A stretch of 64,000 nt of DNA. It comes from Panagrolaimus kolymaensis. Its lineage: Eukaryota > Nematoda > Chromadorea > Rhabditida > Panagrolaimidae. The stretch covers positions 1,054,001 to 1,118,000 of the forward strand of contig JAJQJQ010000036.1 in the NCBI GenBank assembly GCA_028622995.1, in the 5' to 3' direction. The notes beneath the pieces were generated by a model. The model did no database searches and was not told where the DNA came from. It saw nothing but the letters and a program-made list of their open reading frames with translations. Both the position numbers and the translations under genes were made by a program. This document shows positions 34,101 through 45,262 of the stretch, in pieces (positions within the stretch are counted from its first letter, which is position 1; each line of letters starts with the position of its first letter).

Positions 34101-34387
34101 ACTCCAAACCCATGTAAAAATCCATTCTGGCATTCCTTCTTTCGCCGCCCCTCTCGAAATATAACTTTCATTTATATAATTACGAAGTGAAAAATATGCT
34201 GTATTTGGATATGAATTTGAATAAGCTTCCTTAAATTTAAAAAATTAAAAAAAACTATTTAAATCTTTAATTCAAATAAAAAAAATGGATATAAAAAAAA
34301 TGTGAGACTTACTTGAAAATTTACGAGCGCCGCTAATGCAGCAAATAAAGCAATAATACAATGTGGCTTTCCTCGAGGCGCTAACAT
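31166..34387 (-). CDS. GLUT/SLC2-like sugar transporter
   Basis: Facilitative hexose transporter of the MFS. Exons (minus): 34387-34313, 34229-34019, 33753-33599, 33537-33282, 33195-32748, 31814-31166; all phases close; 597 residues. Twelve-helix MFS pattern with family signatures: DNYGRKTSLV in loop 2-3, TDMRGVCSFLSE after helix 4, a central loop (KETPKFLLIHKKDRKAAIESLKFYRG), VDKFGRRPMM in loop 8-9, and LPETKGKEI after helix 12. The first 25 residues lead straight into helix 1. The C-terminal tail of about 150 residues is Ser/Thr-rich (SSNSVSSEAPLTTTSSAISS) and cytosolic, longer than in vertebrate GLUTs. The 933-bp last intron contains a probable TIR element (31919-32485). Substrate not deducible. 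Confidence 0.9.
31919..32485. mobile_element. Probable TIR element in GLUT-like intron
   Basis: Ends read CTGTCACAGCGCAATCAT and ATGATTACGCTGTGCTG, imperfect inverted copies, each next to a TA. The 567-bp interior is richer in G+C than the surrounding intron and has no open frame. A Tc1/mariner-like MITE with worn ends is the best fit. Confidence 0.5.
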
Positions 34388-37300
34388 TATAATTGTCTTT
34401 TTTTGTTGCAAATAAATATAATAAAAAAAAATACAGCAGCAATGAAACTAAAAAAAAGAAGATGAAATGAAAAATGGAAATTGTTTATTTTTAGAAAATA
34501 GATGGATGGAAAAACATTTATTTATTGCAGCTTTTAAAGGATTTTTTTGTTGTTGGTTGAATTCGATGAAAGTTTAGAGCTTAAAGTTTATGGATGAGAG
34601 AAATTTGTGCTAAGAAAAAAAAGGAAAAATGCACTTCCAAATATGTTTATTTCAAAATGACAAGGCTAATAAAAATAAATTTTTTTTGGAGAGGAGAATA
34701 GCCAAAGAAAAAAAGCGATTAAATCTCATTATTTCATTTCCTTTGGAAATTTTTTTTGTTTGTTCATTTTATGTTTCTTTTATTTTTCTAATGTTCAGGG
34801 CCATGAGAAATTCAAAATGAATAGGGTAAAAATAAAATCGTTAGAGTTTAACATTTGAAATTTTCTTTAAACATCAGTTTATTTTTAGAAATTTATTAAA
34901 ATAAGCAGCAAAAAAACTAACCTTTTTTTAAATTTTTTTATACCCAAACAAATTAATTTGATAAAGTTGTTTTTGAAGGCCTTTGTAAAATCAAAGTTTT
35001 TTAAATAACAAAGGTTAGTTCACTTGAAGCGCTGGAAGCTTTAGAATTATTATTTGATGATGATAAATTTTTATTATTCCAAGAAAAATATTTCATCAAT
35101 AATTTTTTTTTGAAGAAAATTGATTTCTGTCGATGATAATTTGTATTTATAAATATTACAAAGGAAAACAGGGCCCGTAATAAAAATAAGTTAGGTTCGT
35201 CGAGCTTTAAACGTATTTTTTTTATCTGAAAAAAAGAAAAAAAGAAAAATTATGGGTTTTTTTTTTTTAAAATAGAAAAATAATAATAACAAAAATAAAA
35301 GAAAAACTTTGTGGTATAAAAAAAATAAACACGAAAAAGTTTGACTATTTCTGCAAAGGTGGTTGTTTGTAAAAAAAATACTCAATGATCGATCACATCA
35401 AACCACAGACATGTGTAAATTTGGTACTTCTGGAGAGAGAAAATAAAAAATAAAAAGGTTTTTGGTTTTGTTGTTTTTTTAGGATAACGAAAGAACGAAA
35501 TTTTTCTGTTGGGTTTGTTTTGGGTAAAAGTAAACAAATAAAAATATGGGATGGAACCAAAACAGCCCCAGGGGATCATGAGAATGGCTAGAGAAAAAAG
35601 AAAGGAAGAGAGGGTGAAAAATAAGAAAGAAAAAAATAAAATATGCAATAATATCGGCGATAATGGTTGTGTATGCTTTGAGCAGCTGTTTTGGAGGAGA
35701 TTTTCGAAAAAAAGAAGAATTTTAATGAAATATATTTATATTTTATCAAGCTAGGAAAAAGCAAGCCTTTGTTCCTTTGGAGGAAATTTGCATTAAAAAA
35801 TAAAGTAAAATTCATTAATAGAAATTTTCAGATTAAATAAATGTTAACAAAAAAAAGCATGGTTTTTATGAGGCCACAAAATAGCCAAAAAAAAAACTAG
35901 GGAGGCAGCTGATAATTAAAAAAACATTTAAAAAAGGCGGGATTTGTGACATGTTTTTCTTCCGGAAATGGCTGCTGCTGGGTTTCTAAAAACGTAAGCA
36001 CGCAAAACGAAGTTTGAGTGATCAAAAATACACAAAAATCATTTTAAAAAATATGATAGTTTTATAGTTTTTATTTTCTTTTTTATCAAAAAAAATTGCG
36101 CAATTATGTGTAATGATGAATGATGAACTTTTTTTTAAATATCACTAAACCCAAACAAAAAACAAAACAAAAAGAAAAACACAATCACGAGACTCTTTTA
36201 AAAACCCAGTGCAAAATTTCTAAATTAATTTTTTGCATTCAAAGCTATCAAACAAAAATTCGAAAAAATAATAATAAAAAGTTTATGAAATTTTTATAAA
36301 TGTCAAAACTATTTAAATAATTATATTTTAAGCGGAATAAAAAAGATTAATAATATTATTTCAAAGAAAAAACTGTATTACTTTTATATGTTTTTTATGA
36401 CCATCAAAAAAGATATGAAGGCATAATCTGATCGAACTAAAAACAAAATCAAACAAAATATAAGGCAAAAATAAAGGTTGGCGGATCCAAGATCAGCAAA
36501 AAATAAAAATATAAAACATAAAAAAACGGATTAATTCGGAAAAATATTATATAATTTTTCGTAGTCAATGGATATTCCACTAACTTAAAGCTGTGTTTTG
36601 GGTATTAAAAAAAATTTTCATCAATGCCCACTCCAAAAAAAATACAAAACATATACTTGTGCTTAAATTTTTTGATCAAACTAAAAAAATTTTTTTGTTA
36701 ATAAATGAAGGGCGAGTAAAAATATTGGCAGATCAAGACCAGAAAAAATGTATTAAAAAAACATTACAAAAATAATTAATGGATTAAATCGCTTAAAAAT
36801 AATGTATCTTTATCGTAGCTTTAAACATCAAAAACCTTTGTTAATCGAAGAATATTTTTCAAAGATTTTTTGTTTTTTGCCAAATCTGTATGAACTTTTT
36901 TTCATTAAAGTACCACATTCAAAACAAAAACAAAATTTCCAATTATCAACAAAAAAATATGTTTGTATATACTCAATAACCACCACCCTCGCTTGCAATA
37001 AACCTCGCCACCAACGACGTCGACATTTCTTTTTTTTTATGTATTGTCAAATATCTTTATAACACCTTTTTAACGCCCTTAAAAATTTTATTTAATGAAT
37101 CACCACCTTCGCTTCCACTTAACAGTTTTTATTTTTACAACAAAGAGAGAACATTAAAAAGTCAAAAGAAAAGAAACATTTTAAAAAAAAATTGATAAGT
37201 CTAGAAATTTGTAAAATAAGAAATTTCATTGACGTCAATGAACTGTAAAAAAGGAGGAAAGTTCAAAGAGAAAAAAGATAAGAAATTCCACTAATTATTC

Positions 37301-40300
37301 TTTTTTAATTTGCAAATGGTTTTTTGGAAAATTTTTAGTCCATTTTTCATCGCAAAAATTTCTTTATTTTCGTTTTTTTATTGTCGAAAAGTGAGATAAA
37401 TAATTTTCACGTCGAAAACAATAACCTTTTTAAATTTGAGTTAAACTACCAAAAATCAACAAAAACTAAAATTATGGTACAAAAAAAGATAGAACGAAAA
37501 CACAAAAAAAAATTAGAAAGTCAAATAAAAATATTATTTTCTTTATTTTTTTAATTAATCTTAATTTTAAATAAATTTTTTAATTGAATATGTAAACATA
37601 CATTATTACACACGAAGCAAATGGAAAAAGAAAGACAAATTTCTGCAATGAAAAAAACATGACTACTTATTTTTGAAATAATGCTACTGCTTCTTCCATG
37701 CTTCTTTTTTTGCATGCGACGACGAACCGAGTCCGTCGTCAGTCAAAAATAACTAAAATGAAAAAAAGTGAAAAAAATCCAGATAGAAAAATTAAAAAAA
37801 AAAGAGAAGCCGAGAAGGAAAGATGTCAATGTCATTACCAAAAAATAAGAACCCAAAAAAAAGAAGAAAGAATGAAAAGCTAAAGCTGACGTTAAAAAAA
37901 TAGAAGAAGCTGGAATTCCAGTAATGAGAGATTTAGAGATAACACGCGCGAATAAAGTAAAAATTAAAAAGCTTTTAATTAATATCTTTTTAATGAGATA
38001 AAAAATTGGGATGTTGTTGAAAGTTGAAACATACAATGCTTGAAACTCTACCGAAGCTAAAAAAGTTGGAATTTTTTTTTAATATTTACAATTTGAATTT
38101 TCAAAGAGCTATGAAGGGAGTAAAAGCGCGCTTTGCTATCACTGAAAGGTGAAATAAAAATTAAACCTAGCATTTGTGTTTTTATTAAAAGTAAAAATCC
38201 TTTAAAAATATTAAATAAAAAATATATTAAAAAAGAAAGAGAAAGTTCAGCACAAATTATTTTATAAATTCGTTAATAGTGTTATTATTGGGCCAGAACA
38301 TACGAACATACGTAATAAAAAAAAACAGCAACCAACTTTTGTTCATAGAAAAAAATATTCAGATTATCCTTTGAATGGAAGGAAACTAAAAAAGCACAAA
38401 AAGAGAGATAAAACTTTTAAAAAATACATATTAAATACTAAAATATTGGCCTAGATCTATTGCGGAGGTAGTTGGATTGATTGGGATAAAAATAATAGTG
38501 TTTTTTTTTTGTTAAAAAAAAGAGCGTCAAAATAAAAATACGATTAGCAAAATAAAATTTAAAAAAAACGTTTGATAGAGACGATGTTTTATCTCGTTTT
38601 GATTTTATATAGAAATTTAAAAAAAAGAGAAATTCAAACACACAAAAATTGGATTAATTTTTACAGAAGAAAAACGGAAGCTTAGAACCACAAGTAAAAA
38701 AAATTGTTACAGTATTTAGCTTTTTGATTTTTGGTTTTCAAGAGGGTTTTTTTTGTGAAGCGAAACTTTTGGTTAATTTTTTTTTGTAACATCCCATCTT
38801 GAAATTATTTGTTACGACAAAAAAAATACAAAAATACAATAGATTCTCAATTTCTGAAGAAAATGTAATAATGAGAAAAAAATAAGGGAAGCCAGGAACT
38901 TTTTTGTTATACAAAAATAATTATTCAAAATGCATTTTTTTTCTGTAAAAAAAAAAACAATGATAACATAACAAAAATAAAATTATCGGAGTTTTAGTAT
39001 TTTTCTTCTTCTCTAGAAGCTTCTGAAACATAATATTTTTTATGTAATTTTTTTGCTTTAAATTATTCCACCTTTCAAACATAAAATACAGAAATATGTG
39101 TGTGTTTAATGTTAGTTAGTCAGAAAATAAGAAGCAAAAGAAAAAGAAGAAGTTCAAAAACATTAACAAAATAAAAAAAATCATAGCAACAAAAAATAAA
39201 ACGTGAAAAGTTATAAACGAATTTTTATTGCTTCTTTTCTGTTTTACAATTATTTTCTCACGATTGTTAATTTTTTTCTGAAGCAGAAAAACGCTTTTTG
39301 GGAACAATAAAAAATATAATAATTAGATGCTTCCGTGGCGTAAATTTCAAAAGCTTCAGAAAGCTTTTTATTATTATTTCCTTATTGCTTTTTTCTCAAA
39401 AAATTAACAAACGTGAAACCGATTATTAGAAGCAGCAACAGAATTACAAAAAAAAAATGGAAGCAATAATGATTATGATTATTATGATGACGATGAGGAA
39501 GAGGAGGAAGTAAAAGAGTTTCAACGAAAGAAATACATAAAAAAAAATGTAAGAAAATGTTAACGATCGAAGCAGCCAGCAACAACTAAAATTTTCATGT
39601 TGATACATTTTTGCCTTGGCGTCGTCGTTGAAAGATCAAATGGAGTGCGTGGAAAGTTCCTTTTTTATTATTCTTTCAATGATTCGAGAAAAAAAATTTT
39701 TTTGTGAGGAAAGTTAAAACATAATAATATAACGAGAAAATTTAGGGAAAAAAGAAGAAAATATGTACAATAAAAAATTGTAATTTTCTTGTTTTAAAAA
39801 AGAAAGTTTTTCCGAAATTGAAATCCAACAAAAAAAGAAGCTAAAAAATTCATAAAAAATTATTACTTCGATTGTTTAACAGAAAACAAAAAATTAATTA
39901 GTATTCAATCAAGGATCATGAAATTAACAATATTCTATTTCTATGGAAACTCAATAGAAAAACAATTTTAAGATCCAAGAAAAAGTTGTTCGTAAAAATG
40001 AGAAAAGTTTATTTATTTCCTGTCTGTTGTTTTGATACAACAAATCAAAAACCATTTCCTGTTTTTCTTCTTTTTATTTTTTCTTCGTAAAAAACCCTCG
40101 TCACTTTTTTTACATATAAAAGTTGTTTAAAAATACACTTATGCTTTTTGTTCAATAAGGTTGACACCCTCAACTTTGCTTTTCCTTTCATAATTTTTTT
40201 TACATGAGTGAATTTTCACTTTTTTCTTTCTTCAAAAAATTGAACTCCTTCTTATAAGTCTAAAATCATCTGCCTATTTTATCGGGAAAATACCGCGATT

Positions 40301-40477
40301 CTAATAAACCCACAAAAAAGTGAGAAAATCAAAAAAAAATTGATTTAAAAAAATATGTAAATTTTTTTTGGAGGTGCTTTATTTTTGTTGTTGTTGTTGA
40401 GCTTCCAAGTTTTCCATCTTTGCTTGAGTTTGGTTTGTCGTGTGTGAAACATTCGCTGCGTGTGTCGTCGTCTTTCA
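34388..40477. other. 6-kb gene-poor, low-complexity stretch
   Basis: Dominated by A and T runs. Open frames here are Lys/Asn or Phe/Leu chance products, and I found no chain of exons with matching phases, no tRNA and no clear repeat. Small genes or non-coding RNAs could be missed. Confidence 0.4.
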
Positions 40478-41876
40478 ATGTTTGGGTTGCTTTTGTGTTT
40501 TTTGTAAGCTTTTTTTTATTGCCTTTTCTAAGTTAACTTTTGTTTATTTTTTAGGTTTTCAACTTGTTTATGTCATGTCCTTGCAAACTCTTTGGATGCT
40601 TGTCCTAAATATGATAATAACTATGCAAACCAGTAAGTTAAATATTTCTTAAATTTATTTATCTAACTTTTTACATGTTTATTTTTAGACCTCCAATTGA
40701 AGGATTTCTTCGTCATCTATGTGAACCAGGATATTATGAAGGAAGTTGTCTATTTATTTTGCCAAAGAAATTACAATATGAAGAAGCAAAAAGAACCTGT
40801 TTTTATGATTATGGTGGACGACTTGCAACTGCTAAAGATGATGATGGCCTGAAATTCTTGCTTTCAAAAATCATTCGTGATCCAAATATTGAAGTTAATG
40901 AAAATACTCGAGCTTGGGTTGGCTATGGTGGATCTAAATGGGATTTTGTTGGATTGGATTCTAACAATATTATGGATAGCACATTTTATGGCATCGAATT
41001 TTGGTATGTTTGTAGTTATTTGCTAATCACGTCGTTTACCACCTATGTTTATAGGGAAACTGTGTTTGGAAGAAAAGGAACAGAAACATCTACAGCTAAT
41101 GTGAAATGGGATGATGGTGAACAAAAGGGTCAAGATGGTGCTTGTCGAGAATATAGTGCAACATTGAATCCAAAAACTGGCAAATTTTCTCGTCTTGATA
41201 CTCAAACAAATGCTTATGCATTATGTGAAGCACCGAGATGGCCAAAACTTCGATGTCCTGATAATGATCCAAATGTTAAATGGCATCTTATTCCTCAACT
41301 TCGAATGTGTCTTCATGTTGATCCTACAAAACGAACTTTACAAAACTCACAAAGAAAATGTGCTGACAAGAAATCATTCCTTGCTGTTCCAAAAACTTAT
41401 GATGAAGCTGACTACTTTCGAGGTAAAACTTTTTTGTTTTTTGAGATTAAAAAAGTTTAAAAATGAAATGATTGGGAAGACTATGTATAATAGAGATTAC
41501 GCAAAGGGACATATCTTGTTAGTAAACATTCAATAATGCATTTGTTTTAGTGATCATGAAGAATTATGTTAATGATTTATCAACTGTTATCGCGACTTAT
41601 GGAGAAGATACCGTTATATGGGTTGGTGTTACTGGTTATCACAAACAAGCTTATACTCTTGATGGAACAATATCGATAATGAGTACTTCCGCTGTTAAAC
41701 AAAGCTGCGTTTATATACTTTTTCAAAGAAGAGATAAGAATTCTGGAAATAAAATTCCCATTGGAACTTACGTTGATGACTTTGCAGAAGGTTTTGCAGT
41801 TGAATGTTCATATCAACTTTCATCTGCTTGTCAACGATTTGCTGATCAATCCAATGCTTATCAAGTTCGAACATAA
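40478..41876 (+). CDS. Secreted C-type lectin-domain protein
   Basis: Exons 40478-40503, 40555-40632, 40689-41003, 41055-41422, 41551-41876; frames close; 370 residues. Signal peptide from MFGLLLCFLFST to about residue 18, cleaved before SLDACPKYDN. Two lectin-fold regions: the first from CEPGYYEGSCLFILPKK with YEEAKRTCFYDYGGRLAT, AWVGYGG (in place of WIGL), VKWDDGE and YALCE; the second from CPDNDPNVKWHLIPQLRMCL through NSQRKCADKKSFLAVP, VIWVGVTGY and CSYQLSSACQRF. Canonical EPN or QPD sugar-binding motifs are not evident, so binding may be non-carbohydrate. Nematode CLEC proteins of this kind are often gut or epidermal immune effectors; that is family knowledge. Intron 3 (51 nt) is in frame and stop-free. 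Confidence 0.85.
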
Positions 41877-43035
41877 TTCGCTTTTGTATATCCATTTTCT
41901 GTTTTAATGTAATAATGTCGTATTTATGTTAATATTAATAAAAGATGTAATTTGTAAAAAGTAGTTTTATTATCATTTTGCAGTTTGTGGATCGCTAGGT
42001 GTTTGTAAAAGCTTTTTAAAAAAACTTTGTCGCTGACTAAAATTTGTTCAGCTTCAACACAACTTCTTACATAAGTATTATTAATAACACCCCCAAACTG
42101 CTAACTTTTTTGATCCACGATTTGTCGATTTTTTTATCCAGGCTCTTCATTTTAAATTTTTGGCTTGCTTGGTAGTCGTTCAATAATTTTGATTGCGTTT
42201 TTACTTATTCACTATTTTCTCTTTTGCTTTTAAAACTTGAAGCTGCTTGTTTTAACCGATACAAAATAGTTATTTCATCCAATAGCAATAAAACGAGGAA
42301 GAAAAACTAATGGAAAAAAAATAAAAGCAAATGGAATTGTGCTCTTACTCGAGTATGCATGTAAAAAGCAGCCATTATAGTTTATAGCTCACTTTATGAG
42401 CAGATATTGTATCTGTCGTTAAACCTTTTGGAATCAAACTTTGTTTTGCTGAATGCCTTTCATTTTGTTGCTCGTTTGGTTTTATTCTTGCTTGTTGCAG
42501 CAATAGCCAAGTAATTGGAACAATAATAGCTCAAGCAAATTTATTTATACCTTACATGATTTTCAAACTCCTAAATACTCGTTTCTCAAACTTCTGGACA
42601 TATGCAAGCTTTGTTTCTTGATTTAGTTTAACCGATCCATCCACAATGCCTAAAAGTTATTATTATCAACCAGTTGTTTAAGTTTGTGTGGTTTCATAAA
42701 GCAGATTGCAAAACTTTCAAAGGCATATTTGCTTTGAAAGACTTTATTTTTTCCATTGTTTTTGAACTCATGTTTATCTCAAAAATGGTGCAGATTGGAG
42801 AAGAGAAGTCTATGAAACTATTGGCAAACTTTTACAACTACAAATGCTATTTCCGTTTTAACTCCCTATTGAAAAGCAAAGTGTAAAGCTCTCTTATCAA
42901 ACAAAAACAGCCCCAAAAAAGAAAAAGTATGAATACATTATGTTAGTTTTATTTATACACGCATACAAAAAATTACATAAACATTAGAAGCTTATAAAAA
43001 TATCATCTTCTTTTCTTCTTTTTGTTGGATCATGT
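41877..43035. other. Convergent intergenic, no supported gene
   Basis: Contains the 3' flank of the lectin gene (AATAAA near 41937). The remainder has no supported gene. Confidence 0.45.
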
Positions 43036-44005
43036 TCAGACGCAGCAGAAATTACGCAAGAATGAAACAAGTGCTGAGAGGAAGATGCAAATGAAGTTCA
43101 AGACGAGAGCTACACAACAGACCCAAACAGCAAGACCACTATAGCCGACAGTTTGATATTCTAAAAAAGAATTTATGTATATATATTTGGTAAAAAGGTA
43201 ACTTTACTTGGAATTTCGGTAATATTGTTGGCCATTGGGAAAAGACCAGGGAGATTGATATTCGTCTTGAAAACTAAAAACAATAAGTTTGAGAAAACGA
43301 GAACGAAAGGAAAAAAAGTTTCAAAAATTAACTAACTAGGGTTGTTATCAGCATTGACACCAAAGACGATGATTCCAGAAAGAAGAAAAATAAAAGAAAT
43401 GGTGCAAGTGACAGGAAGAACCTTCAAGAACCCATGATCGCAGCAACAAGCACAGAACGAAATGATTGTCCAGATGGTGTTGAAAGTGAGAATCAAAATA
43501 GCAATGATGATGAGAACACAAGCCCATGCTCCGAAGCCCTTTACATGCTCCTAAAAAATAGTTAAATAAACAACCAAAAAAATGTAAGCATACAATATGT
43601 TTTTCATCATTCCATCGTTGACAAAGTGGATGAGTTTTATTGGAGTCTTCTTCTGTTGTCGTCCATAAAGCTTCGTTTTCCTTTTTGAATGCTTTGTCAA
43701 ATTCAGAATCATAAACCTTTGAACATGCTCCATCAAGCCGAATTTTGATTACAGCATCTTTTTCACCAATTTTCATATCATGGACCATAGGATTATTCGG
43801 AAATGTATGATAAGACCATTCTAAAAAAAGGAATATTAATATCGAGATAACATAGAAAATATACAAATAAAAGTGGTTTCATAAGAAATATGTAAACCAA
43901 TAATAAAAAAAACATACCATAACTTGGAAGAACACCAATGAGCATGCCTTTAGTTGCAATGAAGAGGAAGATCAAAGCAGCTTTGCCAAGCCAGATGATA
44001 CACAT
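43036..44005 (-). CDS. Four-transmembrane (claudin/Clc-like) protein
   Basis: Exons (minus): 44005-43918, 43820-43594, 43550-43337, 43273-43208, 43160-43036; phases close; 239 residues. Helices: IIWLGKAALIFLFIATKGML (about 3-22), ACVLIIIAILILTFNTIWTI, VLPVTCTISFIFLLSGIIVF and LAVWVCCVALVLNFICIFLSA. A first extracellular loop of about 80 residues has two Cys (GACSKVY, HPLCQRW), and a shorter second loop carries NITE. This layout fits the nematode Clc-like/claudin-like tetraspan group, but the claudin GLW..C..C motif is not seen, so the assignment is by topology. The acceptor just 5' of the ATG marks a leader intron or SL site; an upstream in-frame start at 44160 would precede the intron. Confidence 0.75.
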
Positions 44006-44172
44006 CTTTGATTTTGAGTTGCGGAACGAAGGTTCAAAGCAGGAACAAAATGAAGCACCACGATGAGAGAAGCAGCTTTTTCACCAATGAAGAACGACAA
44101 TGGAACAACCAACCAGCGACACCAACAAAAGTTGAAAATGAAGATTAAAAGTGAATCCATTGAGTATTTATC

Positions 44173-44180
44173 CTTTTATA
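44173..44180 (-). promoter_or_regulatory. TATA box of four-TM gene
   Basis: TATAAAAG on the minus strand, about 170 bases upstream of the chosen ATG and directly upstream of a short leader exon and its intron. Confidence 0.4.
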
Positions 44181-45262
44181 GTGTTTTTTCGATCACTCAC
44201 TGAAACATGCTAAAATTTTATGCAAATTTAGAAAAAATGACAACAAAAAGGTTTGTTTTACGCAATTTTTTTTGGATGCCGCAACAATGGAAGGAAAGAT
44301 GAAGCTTTTTTCGAGGATTTAAAGAAAGTAAAGTAAAATAATGGACAAATACGTAGCTAACAAAGTAAAAAACATATATACTTATAATTAGACAACCTAA
44401 CAAAAGTTATTATCGTTTAAAAAAGATAGAGAAATTTTTGCTCGCAAAAAAAAGTGTTTTTGTTACAAAGTTTTTGGCCTTTTTCTTTGATTCAAGTACC
44501 TTTATCTGATTGTTCTTAAGATAAAGGGTTCGTAGTTTTACGACATGAAGAATTAAAAAATCAAAATGGATTTGATGAGGATAAAATTTGTTGATTGAAC
44601 ATGGTTGGATTCAGAAAAATAAGAAATTTTTTGGATAACAGACTTTTTTACTTTTTTTTTGAAAATGTTCATCACGATGTTTGGCATAGTGGATATTTCC
44701 AATCAACGTAAACTTTAGTTTTTTGACTGCTTTTTCATCGATCAAAAAAAATTCATAATTGAAGTTGAAAATGGAATCCTTTTTTATAAATGACCTATTT
44801 TTGTTGCTTTTATTATTTTATCCATAAAATCACAGACATGTCATAGTTTTAGATAAATGTTTAAATTGTTTAATAATGTTGGATATGCGCTATTCAATTC
44901 AAAGTTGTTCCTCATATTTTTACTTTAGTTTTTGATTGTGAATTAACCTAAGCGAAAAAAATAATCATGCATTCTATTTATTTTATCTTATCCAAAATCT
45001 TATTGCTTTATAAAGGATTTTGTTTTGCGTCAACCAAGCTTTATTTAAACTTAAAACTGGTGGTTTCTAATATCATTGATTTGTATGCATGTATTTATTT
45101 TCGGCGTTGTAATTTTTTTTTGTCAATTATCAAGAAATTATTATAAAAGATGAAATTTATTTTACAGAAACTTTGTTTTTGAAGCTTTCTCTAAAATTGT
45201 CTTGATTTTCTAGCTTTGATAAAAGTTTCTTAAAATGAAAATCATTATTATTAATTTATTAA
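44181..45262. other. Intergenic, no supported gene
   Basis: Between the four-TM gene promoter and the 3' end of the acyltransferase gene. A/T-rich; no feature supported. Confidence 0.45.

Noticed and set aside
34388..40477. Many 60-100-residue frames in the gene-poor stretch
   Set aside because: All are Lys/Asn or Phe/Leu homopolymer products on opposing strands, with no consistent splice structure.
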